Shown here: one piece after another, positions 8,733 through 18,483 of the stretch | Layout of the letters: each line of letters opens with the position of its first letter | Numbering within the stretch: position 1 is the stretch's first letter | Assembly: GCF_018459925.1 (NCBI RefSeq) | Contig: NZ_CP075371.1 | Span: 1,240,001-1,304,000 of the forward strand | Source of the DNA: Nocardioides aquaticus | GTDB taxonomy: Bacteria; Actinomycetota; Actinomycetes; Propionibacteriales; Nocardioidaceae | DNA: 64,000 bases | Direction: 5' to 3' | Notes under the pieces: generated by a model | Told to the model about the DNA's origin: nothing | Database searches by the model: none | Seen by the model: the letters and a program-made list of their open reading frames with translations, nothing else | Position numbers and translations under genes: made by a program

Positions 8733-9278
8733 GTGACCGCCCCCGTGCACCGCCTCCCGCCCCCGGTCGGGGCCGACGAGGCGGTGCAGCGCTGCCGTGC
8801 GCTGCTGCGGGGCGCCCCGAGGGAGGAGCACCTGGTGCTGCTGCCCTGGCTGACCGGGCACGCCTGGGCCGAGGGCGACCCCGTGCGCGACCCGGCCCGC
8901 TGGGGCGACCACTGGGTCCGTCACTGGGGCGCGCGCGGCCTGCTCCACCTGTGGTCCGACGCGGCGACGGACGACGTCGTGGCGGGCCTGGGCGACAAGC
9001 ACTGGCGGCCGGCGGAGACCTGCCTGCGGGTGGTCGCGCGCCACGACGTGGCCGGGGCGGGCCCGGGCGCCTGCGCCCTGGCCGGGCACCCCCTGCCCCG
9101 GGTGCGCTCCCAGGCGGCCCGTGCCCTCGCGGTGGCCGGGGACGTCGAGCACGCCTCGGCGCTGCGTGCCCTGGCCGACGACCCGGACCCGGGCGTACGG
9201 CAGGCCGCCGCGCGGGTATGGCCGGCGCTGGCGCGGCGGCTCGACCTGGGGGACGTGGAGCGGGAGGGCGACCGATGA
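8733..9278 (+). CDS. HEAT-repeat-like protein
   Basis: 181 residues without signal peptide. The C-terminal half contains two helical repeats of HEAT/armadillo type (HPLPRVRSQAARALAVAGDVEHASALRALADDPDPGVRQAAARVWPAL), a protein-protein interaction fold. The N-terminal half is Trp-rich and not recognised. GTG 8733 is chosen because the upstream sequence is antisense to the phosphomutase. The stop overlaps the next ATG (ATGA), so it is translated together with the GNAT protein and may act with it. Confidence 0.75.
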   Translation: MTAPVHRLPPPVGADEAVQRCRALLRGAPREEHLVLLPWLTGHAWAEGDPVRDPARWGDHWVRHWGARGLLHLWSDAATDDVVAGLGDKHWRPAETCLRVVARHDVAGAGPGACALAGHPLPRVRSQAARALAVAGDVEHASALRALADDPDPGVRQAAARVWPALARRLDLGDVEREGDR

Positions 9279-10288
9279 CCACCGCACGGGACCGCTGGGA
9301 GGCGCTGGCGCAGCGCGACGCCGTGCGGGTGGCGGCCCTGGACCCGTTGCTCGACCCGCGGGCGGCGACCCGGCCGGGGTCGCGGGACGACGGGGGCGTC
9401 GTCCTCGAGGACGCCCGGGGCGTCGTGCTGGGTCTGGCCCGCCAGGCGCCGGCGGCCTCCGTGTGGACCGCGCCTCGTGGGCACTCGCTGTCCCTCGCCC
9501 GGTCGGCGGACCACGCTGCCGAGGAGGTCGACCGCGCGGTGGGAGAGGTCCTGGACCGGTGGGAGGCCGAGGTGCTGCTGCCCGACCGGGAGGCCGGGGA
9601 GGCGACCACGGTGGCCTCGGTGAGCGTGTCCGCCCTCGACGACGACGTCGTGGCGCCCCTGGTCGCCCGGCACTTCGGACGGGCGGTCGTGCTGGCGGTG
9701 CGCCGGGTCCGGGACGGCGACGCGGAGGAGCCGGCGCAGGCTCGGGCGGGCGGCGGTGTCGTGGTGCGTCCGGCCACGACCGCCGACGCCGGTGCGGTGG
9801 TGGCAGCGACGGTCGCGGTGCACCGGGCGGACCGGGCGTACGGCTTCGTGCCCTGGTTGGCGGACCTCGAGGAGCGGCTCGCGGACGGTGTCGCCGCGGA
9901 GCTGGGGGCCGCACCCGGCTGGACCTGGGTCGCGCAGCGCGACGGGGCCGTGGTCGGCGTCTGCCAGGTGGAGCCGCCGGACCGGGCCGCCTGGATCACC
10001 GGGGCCACGACGGCCGGACCCGCGGCGTACCTGGGTCTGCTGCACGTCGACCCGACGGCCCGCGGGGCGGGCGTCGGTCGGGCGCTGGTGGCGTCGGCGC
10101 AGGCCAGGTGCGCGCGGGAGGGCGTGGCCACGGTGCTCCTGCACCACGCCGCGGCCAGTCCGCGGTCGGCGCCGTTCTGGGCGCGGGAGGGCTACCGGCC
10201 GCTGCTGACGACCTGGTCGCGCCGGCCCGCCGTACGCCCCGCCGTTCGCCCGGTGCCGGGGGCGGACGCCACCGGTCGGGGGACCTAG
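9275..10288 (+). CDS. GNAT family N-acetyltransferase with unknown N-terminal domain
   Basis: 337 residues. Residues about 160-325 form a GNAT domain: VVVRPATTADAGAVVAATVAVH (beta1-alpha1) and HVDPTARGAGVGRALVASAQ, the acetyl-CoA-binding motif A with R-G-A-G-V-G-R. The first 155 residues are not recognised. ATG 9275 overlaps the HEAT-protein stop. Its stop TAG shares the palindrome CTAG with the stop of the convergent acidic protein. Acceptor substrate unknown. Confidence 0.82.
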   Translation: MTTARDRWEALAQRDAVRVAALDPLLDPRAATRPGSRDDGGVVLEDARGVVLGLARQAPAASVWTAPRGHSLSLARSADHAAEEVDRAVGEVLDRWEAEVLLPDREAGEATTVASVSVSALDDDVVAPLVARHFGRAVVLAVRRVRDGDAEEPAQARAGGGVVVRPATTADAGAVVAATVAVHRADRAYGFVPWLADLEERLADGVAAELGAAPGWTWVAQRDGAVVGVCQVEPPDRAAWITGATTAGPAAYLGLLHVDPTARGAGVGRALVASAQARCAREGVATVLLHHAAASPRSAPFWAREGYRPLLTTWSRRPAVRPAVRPVPGADATGRGT

Positions 10289-10554
10289 CCGTCCGCGGTG
10301 ACGGCGCGCTCCTCGTCGGTCAGGTCGGACTCGTCGCTGTCGTCGAGGAACTCACCGTTCTCCTCGTCGAAGTCGCGCTGGGTGTTGTCGACCTCGGCGT
10401 TGCGGGGGCGGTTCTCCGGGTCGAGGCGCTCCTGGCGCTCGGCCTCGATCTCCTCGGCGTCGGGTTCAGAGACCTCCGCCTGGGCGCCGGTCTCCTCGGC
10501 CTCCTCGGCCTCCTCGGTCTCCTGGCTCTGGTCGGTCCCGGTCTCCTCGCTCAT
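10285..10554 (-). CDS. small highly acidic protein
   Basis: 89 residues, very rich in Glu and Asp (TEEAEEAEETGAQAE, then DEENGEFLDDSDESDLTDEE), with no predicted membrane segment and no recognised domain; it is probably largely disordered. The codon pattern has strong third-position G/C. CAAGGT lies 7 nt before ATG 10554, a possible leaderless -10. Its stop overlaps that of the convergent GNAT gene. Function unknown. Confidence 0.7.
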   Translation of the reverse strand: MSEETGTDQSQETEEAEEAEETGAQAEVSEPDAEEIEAERQERLDPENRPRNAEVDNTQRDFDEENGEFLDDSDESDLTDEERAVTADG

Positions 10555-10625
10555 GGCGGCCACCTTGGCAGAGGAGGTGACGGAGGTCACGTGCCTAGGA
10601 GGGTGGGTCGCCGCGCGCACCGATC

Positions 10626-11621
<996 letters not shown>

Positions 11622-11667
11622 GCCCCCAGGAAACCAGGTCGACCCCGGGCCGGGCCCGGGCGCGGGC

Positions 11668-12501
11668 TCAGATGCGGGGGACCACCCGGGAGAGCAGGTC
11701 GCCCATCCGCGTGGCGGCGGCGCGCCCGGCCTCGAGCACCTCGGCGTGGTTCAGCGGCTGACCGGTGATCCCGGCGGCGGCGTTGGTGACCAGGCTGAGC
11801 CCGAGCACCTCCAGACCGGCCGCCCGGGCGGCGATCGCCTCGAGGGTGGTGGACATGCCGACGAGGTCGGCGCCGAGGGTGCGCGCCATGCGTACCTCGG
11901 CCGGGGTCTCGTAGTGCGGGCCGGGGAACTGGGCGTAGACGCCCTCGTCGAGGCTCGGCTCGACCTCCTGGCACATCGCGCGCAGGCGCGGCGAGTAGAG
12001 GTCGGTGAGGTCCACGAAGGTGGCGCCCTCGAGCGGGGAGACCGCGGTCAGGTTGAGGTGGTCGCTGATCAGCACCGGGGTGCCGGGCGCCCACTCCTCG
12101 CGCAGGCCGCCGCAGCCGTTGGTCAGCACGATCGCGCGGCAATCGGCCGCGGCCGCCGTACGGACGCCGTGGACGACGGCGGCGACGCCGCGGCCCTCGT
12201 AGTAGTGGGTGCGGCTGAGGAAGACCAGCAGCCGCTGGTCCCCGCTGCGCACCGAGCGGACCTTGCCGGCGTGCCCGGCGACGGTGGCGCCGGTGAAGTA
12301 CGGCAGGTCGGTGACGTCGACCTCGGCCACCGTCTCGCCGAGCGCGTCGACGGCCGGCAGCCACCCGGACCCGAGCACCAGCGCGACGTCGTGCTGCTCC
12401 ACCCCGGTGAGCCGGGCCAGCTCCGCCGCCGCCTCCGCGGCGCGGGCGGCGTGGTCGAGCGGGGCGTCGGGGGGCTGGGGCTGCTGGGTGTGCTGGGTCA
12501 C
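11668..12501 (-). CDS. purine-nucleoside phosphorylase (trimeric type)
   Basis: Phosphorolyses (deoxy)inosine and (deoxy)guanosine to base plus (deoxy)ribose 1-phosphate. The 277-residue length and motifs fit the trimeric class: ALVLGSGW (phosphate loop), [40 protein letters not shown] and LVTNAAAG (base-binding Asn). It is equivalent to the M. tuberculosis gene beside pmmB. The leaderless -10 TACAGT at 12509-12514 lies 7 nt before GTG 12501, fixing the start. With adenosine deaminase it completes adenosine to hypoxanthine. Confidence 0.95.
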   Translation of the reverse strand: MTQHTQQPQPPDAPLDHAARAAEAAAELARLTGVEQHDVALVLGSGWLPAVDALGETVAEVDVTDLPYFTGATVAGHAGKVRSVRSGDQRLLVFLSRTHYYEGRGVAAVVHGVRTAAAADCRAIVLTNGCGGLREEWAPGTPVLISDHLNLTAVSPLEGATFVDLTDLYSPRLRAMCQEVEPSLDEGVYAQFPGPHYETPAEVRMARTLGADLVGMSTTLEAIAARAAGLEVLGLSLVTNAAAGITGQPLNHAEVLEAGRAAATRMGDLLSRVVPRI

Positions 12502-12508
12502 GGCGGGG

Positions 12509-12514
12509 ACTGTA
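12509..12514 (-). promoter_or_regulatory. leaderless -10 of the nucleoside phosphorylase gene
   Basis: TACAGT on the minus strand with a 7-nt spacer to GTG 12501; no Shine-Dalgarno is present. Confidence 0.6.
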
Positions 12515-12569
12515 GCGAGCGTGCGGCGTGGCCGGGAAGCCGCGGGCGGGCCGAGCGGGAAGTCTCCGG

Positions 12570-12595
12570 GAAGTCCCCGGCCGACCGGGGACTTC
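12570..12595. terminator. hairpin terminator, shared with 52941-52966
   Basis: An 11-bp perfect stem (GAAGTCCCCGG) with loop CCGA, 16 bp past the stop of the cyclotransferase gene. The 32 bp at 12569-12600 recur exactly, in reverse complement, at 52936-52967. Confidence 0.7.
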
Positions 12596-12611
12596 GCGGT
12601 ACGCCGCCGGG

Positions 12612-13064
12612 CTACTCGCCCAGGGAGCGGCAGGGGCGGAGGCGGAGGGCGGCGACGTAGTCGTCGGGCGCGGAGGCGGCCTGGGCGGCCTCCGCGATCA
12701 CGCCCAGGTACGAGGCGGAGGGCAGGCCGCCCTCGAAGGCGTCGAGGACGTAGGCCCAGGCGACCTCCTCACCGGTGAGCGTGGCGACCCGGACCCGGGT
12801 CTTGCGGTAGAGGCCCTGGTCGGCGCCCTCCCAGCGGTCGAGGTGGGTCTCGTCGGCGCGGGTGACGTCGTAGACGGCGACGAAGACCTGCTCGAACGGG
12901 TCCTGCACCACGGTGGCCAGCGAGCCGTCCCAGCCGTGCTCCTCGCCGCCGAAGGTGAGCCGCCAGCCCTGGAGCCAGCCGGTGGTGCGCCAGATGGAGT
13001 GCGGGGCGTGCTCGCCCATCCGGGCCGGGTCCAGGTTCGTGCCGTAGGCCGCGTAGAGGGTCAC
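12612..13064 (-). CDS. gamma-glutamylcyclotransferase-fold protein
   Basis: 150 residues. The N-terminal [14 protein letters not shown] is the YGTN/YGSN substrate-binding loop of the GGCT/AIG2 fold, and [23 protein letters not shown] includes the region of the expected catalytic Glu. Family members cyclise gamma-glutamyl groups; the physiological substrate here is unknown. The leaderless -10 TAGCCT at 13072-13077 lies 7 nt before GTG 13064. The gene is divergent from lpd. Confidence 0.85.
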   Translation of the reverse strand: MTLYAAYGTNLDPARMGEHAPHSIWRTTGWLQGWRLTFGGEEHGWDGSLATVVQDPFEQVFVAVYDVTRADETHLDRWEGADQGLYRKTRVRVATLTGEEVAWAYVLDAFEGGLPSASYLGVIAEAAQAASAPDDYVAALRLRPCRSLGE

Positions 13065-13144
13065 GCCCCTGAGGCTAGTGCGCGCCGCGGACCCGTGGCC
13101 CCGCCGAGGACCGGCCCGGCCACGACGATGGATAGGCTGGGCCC

Positions 13145-14560
13145 GTGAGCGATCAGCAGACCCACTTCGACGTCCTCGTCCTCGGTGCCGGCCCCGGTGG
13201 CTACGTCGCCGCGATCCGCGCCGCCCAGCTCGGCAAGACCGCCGCGGTGGTCGAGGAGAAGTACTGGGGCGGGGTGTGCCTCAACGTGGGCTGCATCCCC
13301 TCCAAGTCGCTGCTGCGCAACGCCGAGATCGCGCACATCATCACGAAGGAGAAGAAGACCTTCGGGATCTCCGGCGACGCCACGATGGACTTCGCCGTCA
13401 CGCACCAGCGCAGCCGCGGCGTGGCCGAGAACAGCGCCAAGGGCGTGCACTACCTGATGAAGAAGAACAAGATCCAGGAGATCCACGGCTGGGGCACGCT
13501 CACCGGGGCCGTCGACGGCAAGCAGGGCATCGAGGTGAAGGACGCCGACGGCGGCACCACCACCTACACCTGCGACGACCTGGTGATCGCCACCGGCGCG
13601 CAGACCCGTCTGGTGCCCGGCACCTCGCTGTCCGAGCGCGTGGTCACCTACGAGGAGCAGATCCTCACCGAGGACCTCCCCGGCTCGATCGTGATCGCCG
13701 GCTCCGGTGCCATCGGCGTCGAGTTCGCCTACGTCCTGACCAACTTCGGCGTCGACGTGACGATCGTGGAGTTCCTCGACCGGATGGTGCCCACCGAGGA
13801 CCCGGACGTGTCCAAGGAGCTGCTCAAGCAGTACAAGAAGCTCGGCGTCACGGTGATGCTCAAGACCAAGGTCGAGTCGATCGACGACTCCGGCGACAAG
13901 GTCAAGGTCGTCGTCTCCCAGGACGGCCAGCAGCAGACCCTCGAGACCGACAAGGTGATGCAGGCGATCGGCTTCGCGCCGCGCCTGGAGGGCTACGGGC
14001 TCGACAACACCGGCGTCAGCCTCACCGAGCGCGGCGCGATCGCCGTCGACGCCCGCGGTCGCACCGACGTGGACCACGTCTGGGCCATCGGCGACGTCAC
14101 CGGCAAGCTGATGCTGGCCCACACCGCCGAGGCGATGGGCGTGATCGCCGCCGAGACCATCGCCGGCGCCGAGACCGTCGAGATCGACTTCGACATGATC
14201 CCGCGCGCCACCTTCTGCCAGCCGCAGATCGCCTCCTTCGGCTACTCCGAGGAGCAGGCGAAGGAGAAGGGCTACGACGTCAAGGTCGCCCAGTTCCCGT
14301 TCTCGGCCAACGGCAAGGCCCGCGGCATGGCCGAGGGCGTCGGCTTCGTCAAGATCATCGCCGACGCCGAGCACCACGAGATCGTCGGCGCCCACATGAT
14401 CGGCCCCGAGGTCACCGAGCTCCTCCCGGTGCTGACCCTGGCCCAGAAGTGGGACCTCACCGCGGACGAGGTCGCTCGCAACGTCTTCGCCCACCCGACC
14501 CTGTCGGAGGCCATGAAGGAGGCCGTCGAGGGGATCGCCGGCCACATGATCAACCTCTGA
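13145..14560 (+). CDS. lpd: dihydrolipoyl dehydrogenase
   Basis: The E3 component of 2-oxoacid dehydrogenase complexes: oxidises dihydrolipoyl groups with FAD and NAD+. The 471-residue protein has the FAD motif GAGPGG (14-19), the redox disulfide Cys45-x4-Cys50 in [13 protein letters not shown], the NAD motif GSGAIGVEF, and the active-site His450-Glu455 pair in [11 protein letters not shown] at the C-terminus. A leaderless -10 TAGGCT (13133-13138) lies 6 nt before GTG 13145. The next gene is a paralogue without the disulfide. Confidence 0.96.
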   Translation: MSDQQTHFDVLVLGAGPGGYVAAIRAAQLGKTAAVVEEKYWGGVCLNVGCIPSKSLLRNAEIAHIITKEKKTFGISGDATMDFAVTHQRSRGVAENSAKGVHYLMKKNKIQEIHGWGTLTGAVDGKQGIEVKDADGGTTTYTCDDLVIATGAQTRLVPGTSLSERVVTYEEQILTEDLPGSIVIAGSGAIGVEFAYVLTNFGVDVTIVEFLDRMVPTEDPDVSKELLKQYKKLGVTVMLKTKVESIDDSGDKVKVVVSQDGQQQTLETDKVMQAIGFAPRLEGYGLDNTGVSLTERGAIAVDARGRTDVDHVWAIGDVTGKLMLAHTAEAMGVIAAETIAGAETVEIDFDMIPRATFCQPQIASFGYSEEQAKEKGYDVKVAQFPFSANGKARGMAEGVGFVKIIADAEHHEIVGAHMIGPEVTELLPVLTLAQKWDLTADEVARNVFAHPTLSEAMKEAVEGIAGHMINL

Positions 14561-14606
14561 CGGGCCCAGGCCCACCCGAGCACCAGCGACCCGGACGGAC
14601 GTGCCC

Positions 14607-15986
14607 ATGACCGACAAGGTCGTCATCCTCGGCGGCGGACCCGGCGGCTACGAGGCGGCGCTGGTCGCCGCGCAGCTCGGCGCCGACGTGACCGTGGTCG
14701 ACTCCGACGGTCTGGGCGGCTCCGCGGTCGTCACCGACTGCGTGCCGAGCAAGACGCTGATCGCCACCTCCGAGCTGATGAGCGAGATGGACGGCGCGGC
14801 CGAGCTGGGCGTGAACTTCCACGACCACGAGGGCGACGCCGCCACCGGCATCCGTGTCGACCTGGCCCGGGTCAACGCCCGGGTCAAGCGCCTGGCCGCC
14901 GACCAGTCGGCCGACATCGCCCAGCGCCTCGACAAGGAGGGCGTGCACGTGGTCACCGGCCGCGGGCACCTCGACGGCCCCGGCCGGGTCGTGGTCGACG
15001 GGGACTCCTACGACGCCGACGCGGTCCTGGTGGCCACCGGCGCCGCCCCCCGGACCCTGTCCAGCGCGCAGCCCGACGGCGAGCGGATCCTCACCTGGGA
15101 GCAGGTCTACGACCTCACCGAGCTGCCGACCGAGCTGGTCGTGGTCGGCTCGGGCGTCACCGGCGCCGAGTTCGCCAGCGCCTACCTCTCCCTCGGCGTG
15201 CCCGTCACGCTCGTCTCCTCGCGCGACCGGGTCCTGCCCGGCGAGGACGCCGACGCCGCCGAGGTCCTCGAGGGGGTCCTCACCCGGCGCGGGATGACGG
15301 TGCTGTCGAAGTCGCGGATGGAGTCGGTCACCCGCGACGGCGACGTCGTCACGGTCCGGCTCACCGACGGCCGCAGCGTGCAGGCCTCGCACTGCATCCT
15401 CGCTCTCGGCTCGGTCCCCAAGACCGAGGGGATCGGCCTGCAGGAGTCGGGCGTCGAGCTCGGCGACGGCGGGTTCGTGACCGTCGACCGCGTCTCGCGC
15501 ACCACGTCCCGGGGCGTGTACGCCGCCGGCGACTGCACCGGCGTGCTGATGCTCGCGTCCGTGGCCGCGATGCAGGGCCGGATCGCGATGTGGCACTTCC
15601 TCGGCGACGCCGTGCAGCCACTCGACCTGACGCAGGTCTCCTCGAACGTCTTCACCGCCCCCGAGATCGCCACCGTCGGCTGCACCCAGCAGTCGGTGGA
15701 CACCGGTGACATCGTCGCCGAGGTGGTGATGCTGCCGCTCGACGGGAACGCCCGCGCCAAGATGCAGAACGTCAAGGACGGCTTCGTGAAGCTGATGTGC
15801 CGTCCCGGGACGGGCATCGTGGTCGGTGGTGTGGTCGTCGGCCCGCGGGCCAGCGAGCTGATCCACCCGGTCTCCATCGCGGTCGCGCAGCGGCTCACGG
15901 CCGACCAGCTGGCCCACGCCTTCACCGTCTACCCCTCGATGAGCGGCTCGATCGCGGAGGCGGCCCGCCGCCTCCACCACGTCTGA
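14607..15986 (+). CDS. NAD(P)H-quinone dehydrogenase, disulfide-reductase-like flavoprotein
   Basis: 459 residues, same superfamily as lpd (FAD motif GGGPGG at 9-14, second Rossmann motif GSGVTGAEF), but the first redox cysteine is replaced by Ala40 (GGSAVVTDCVPSK) and the C-terminal His-Glu pair is absent (YPSMSGSIAEAARR). These losses match M. tuberculosis LpdA (Rv3303c), which is not a lipoamide dehydrogenase but reduces quinones. ATG 14607 is chosen over GTG 14601. It lies 46 nt after lpd in the same direction. Confidence 0.9.
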   Translation: MTDKVVILGGGPGGYEAALVAAQLGADVTVVDSDGLGGSAVVTDCVPSKTLIATSELMSEMDGAAELGVNFHDHEGDAATGIRVDLARVNARVKRLAADQSADIAQRLDKEGVHVVTGRGHLDGPGRVVVDGDSYDADAVLVATGAAPRTLSSAQPDGERILTWEQVYDLTELPTELVVVGSGVTGAEFASAYLSLGVPVTLVSSRDRVLPGEDADAAEVLEGVLTRRGMTVLSKSRMESVTRDGDVVTVRLTDGRSVQASHCILALGSVPKTEGIGLQESGVELGDGGFVTVDRVSRTTSRGVYAAGDCTGVLMLASVAAMQGRIAMWHFLGDAVQPLDLTQVSSNVFTAPEIATVGCTQQSVDTGDIVAEVVMLPLDGNARAKMQNVKDGFVKLMCRPGTGIVVGGVVVGPRASELIHPVSIAVAQRLTADQLAHAFTVYPSMSGSIAEAARRLHHV

Positions 15987-16026
15987 TCGCCCTCGCCGGG
16001 GGGCCCACCCGTCGTACCCTCCCGGG

Positions 16027-17307
16027 GTGCGACGACCCCTGGGGACCCTGATCGGCCTGCTCACCGCGGGCGTCCTGCTCGCGCCCGCCGCCGGGGCCAC
16101 CGCCTCGGCGGCACCGGTGACCCCGGACCCGGACCCCGGTCTCGTGGGCCCGGTCGAGCGCCCGGACCCCGGTGACCGCCCCGGTGACCGTTCCGGCGCC
16201 GCACGGGCCGCGGACGGGCTGACGCTGACCGGGCGCGGCCACGGCCACGGCCGGGGGCTGTCGCAGTACGGCGCGAAGGGCGCTGCGGAGGACGGCTGGT
16301 CGTACCGGCGGATCGTGTCGTTCTACTACCCCGGCACCACCTGGGACCGCGCCGCCGGCCGGATGCAGGTGCTGATCACCGGCGACACCACCCGCGACCT
16401 CGTCGTGCGCGCCCGCCCCGGCCTGCGGCTGCGCCCGGTCGGCGGGTCCTGGTCCCCGCTGCACGACGCCCGCCCGTCCGCGGTGGCCTGGCGCGTCGTC
16501 CCGGCCGCGAAGGGCCGCAGCCAGGTCGACTACCGCACCGCGCAGGGGTCGTGGACCCGGCTGCGCACCGTCGACGGCGAGGTCGAGGTCGGCGCCGGGA
16601 GAGCACCCGTACAGCTGGAGACCCCGGCCGGCACGACGGCCTACCGCGGGGTGCTGCGCTCGGTGGACCCGCCGCCGGGCTCCAGCGACGACGCCGAGGA
16701 CCGCGACACCGTCAACGTGGCGCCGATGGAGTCGTACCTGCGCGGGGTGGTGCCGCGCGAGGTGCCGGCGCTGTGGCCGGCGGCCGCGGTGCGGGCCCAG
16801 GCCGTGGCCGCACGCAGCTACGCCGCCTACGAGCGGGTGCACCCGCGCAACAGCCACTACCAGGTGCTCGACACCTCGGGGTCCCAGGTGTACGGCGGGG
16901 TCGCCGCCGAGCACCCGGCCAGCGACGAGGCCGTCCGCGCCACGCGCCGGCAGGTGCGCCACGCCGGCGGGCAGCCGGCCTTCACCCAGTTCTCGGCCAG
17001 CAACGGCGGGTGGACCGCGAAGGGCTCCTTCGCCTACCTCCCGGCCCAGCAGGACCGCAACGAGGAGGGCTCCGGCAACCCGTACGCCACCTGGCGCCGC
17101 ACCGTGAGCAGCAGCGCCCTGGAGTCGGCCTACCCCGCGATCGGCCGGTTCACCGGGGTCGAGCTGCGCGGGCGGACCGGTGACGGCCAGTGGGGCGGCC
17201 GCGTGGGGACCGTGGTGGTCACCGGCGGTCAGGGCCGGGTCACGGTGCCGGGGGAGACCTTCCGGTCGGTGTTCGGGCTGCCGTCGACCTGGTTCACGAG
17301 GGCCTAG
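16027..17307 (+). CDS. secreted SpoIID/LytB domain protein
   Basis: 426 residues. An N-terminal signal peptide (GTLIGLLTAGVLLAPAAGATASA) is followed by a Pro/Asp-rich linker and RGHGHGRGLSQYGAKG, then the SpoIID core with MESYLRGVVPREVPALWPAAAVRAQAVAARSYA, which contains the conserved catalytic-type Glu. SpoIID is a peptidoglycan lytic transglycosylase in endospore formers; actinobacterial relatives are secreted and probably act on cell-wall glycan. The leaderless -10 TACCCT (16015-16020) lies 6 nt before GTG 16027. Its end overlaps the convergent BenE gene by 14 bp. Confidence 0.88.
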   Translation: MRRPLGTLIGLLTAGVLLAPAAGATASAAPVTPDPDPGLVGPVERPDPGDRPGDRSGAARAADGLTLTGRGHGHGRGLSQYGAKGAAEDGWSYRRIVSFYYPGTTWDRAAGRMQVLITGDTTRDLVVRARPGLRLRPVGGSWSPLHDARPSAVAWRVVPAAKGRSQVDYRTAQGSWTRLRTVDGEVEVGAGRAPVQLETPAGTTAYRGVLRSVDPPPGSSDDAEDRDTVNVAPMESYLRGVVPREVPALWPAAAVRAQAVAARSYAAYERVHPRNSHYQVLDTSGSQVYGGVAAEHPASDEAVRATRRQVRHAGGQPAFTQFSASNGGWTAKGSFAYLPAQQDRNEEGSGNPYATWRRTVSSSALESAYPAIGRFTGVELRGRTGDGQWGGRVGTVVVTGGQGRVTVPGETFRSVFGLPSTWFTRA

Positions 17308-18457
17308 GGCCTGGTCGGCCGGCCCGCAGCACCGCCCGCAGCACCAGGCCCGCCAGCAGCGCCCAGAACGCGGCACCGATGCCCAGCACGACCACGCCCG
17401 AGGCGGCCACGACGAAGGTGACCACGGCGGGTTCGCGCTCGGCCGGGTCGGCCAGTGCCTCACCGAGCGCGGCGGCGAGCGCTCCAAGCAGGGCCAGCCC
17501 GGCGGCGGCCTGGATCACGCCGTCCGCCGCCGCGGTCACCACGGCCGTGAGGGCGCCCGCGCCGAGGCCGAGCAGGACGTAGGTGGCCGCGCCGCTCAGC
17601 GCGGCCCACCAGCGCCGGGCAGGGTCGGGCCCGGCCTCCGGCCCGGCGGCCAGCGCCGCGGTGATCGCGGCGAGGTTCACCGCGTGACCGCCGGCCGGGG
17701 CCACCAGCAGCGTGCCGAGGCCGGTGACGCCGAGCGCCTCCCGCCAGGGCGTGCGGTAGCCGTTCGCCGTCAGCACGGCGGCGCCGGGGACGTTCTGCGA
17801 GGCCATCGTGACGACGTACAGCGGGAGCGCGACCGAGAGCAGCGCGCCGGCCGACCACGCGGGGGCGGTCAGGTCCACGACGGGCAGCAGCGGCAGGCCG
17901 GCCAGGACGTCGCGGGCGTCGAGCACCACGACGACCAGGGCCACCGCCAGCGACCCGGGCACCGCCCACCGGCGGGCCAGCCGCAGCAGCACCAGCCAGG
18001 TCAGCACGACCGGGGCGACCAGGACCGGTGAGATCGCCAGCGCCGTCACCGGCGCCAGGCACAGCGGCAGCAGCACGCCGGCCAGCATCGCGCGGGCCAG
18101 GGCCGGCGGGATCCGGCCGACCAGGTCGCCCAGGCCGGGCACCAGCGCGGTCAGCACGACCAGCAGCCCGGTGACCAGGAACGCGCCGACGGCGGCCGGC
18201 CAGCCGCCGGCGACGGCGCCGGTCGAGACCAGCAGCGCGGCGCCGGGCGTGGACCACGCCAGCGTCACCGGCGTGCGGTGCCGCAGGCCCAGCCACGCCA
18301 TCCCCGCCGCCTGGGCCAGGCACAGCGCCAGCAGCCCGGACGCCGCCTGCGCCGGCGTCGCGCCGACCGCGGTGAGGCCGGCGACGACGACCACGAAGGA
18401 GCTGCTGAACCCGACGACGGCCGCCACCACGCCGGCCGCCAGCGGCTGGGCGGGCAC
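17294..18457 (-). CDS. BenE-like benzoate/H+ symporter family permease
   Basis: 387 residues, almost entirely hydrophobic, with about 11-12 transmembrane helices. Diagnostic stretches include TPVTLAWSTPGAALL near residue 65, VVTMASQNVPGAAVL, and PAGGHAVNLAAITAAL, as in the BenE family of aromatic acid transporters. No aromatic degradation genes are in the window, so the substrate is uncertain. The GTG 18457 start has no obvious Shine-Dalgarno and lies 26 nt after the pyc stop, so co-transcription is likely. Confidence 0.85.
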   Translation of the reverse strand: MPAQPLAAGVVAAVVGFSSSFVVVVAGLTAVGATPAQAASGLLALCLAQAAGMAWLGLRHRTPVTLAWSTPGAALLVSTGAVAGGWPAAVGAFLVTGLLVVLTALVPGLGDLVGRIPPALARAMLAGVLLPLCLAPVTALAISPVLVAPVVLTWLVLLRLARRWAVPGSLAVALVVVVLDARDVLAGLPLLPVVDLTAPAWSAGALLSVALPLYVVTMASQNVPGAAVLTANGYRTPWREALGVTGLGTLLVAPAGGHAVNLAAITAALAAGPEAGPDPARRWWAALSGAATYVLLGLGAGALTAVVTAAADGVIQAAAGLALLGALAAALGEALADPAEREPAVVTFVVAASGVVVLGIGAAFWALLAGLVLRAVLRAGRPGPRPS

Positions 18458-18483
18458 CCGGCCCCGGGTGTCGGCGTGCCGGC

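Noticed and set aside
10577..10590. GTGAC-N4-GTCAC dyad as an operator or terminator
   Set aside because: Only 5-bp arms in G+C-rich DNA with no clear promoter alignment; likely chance.
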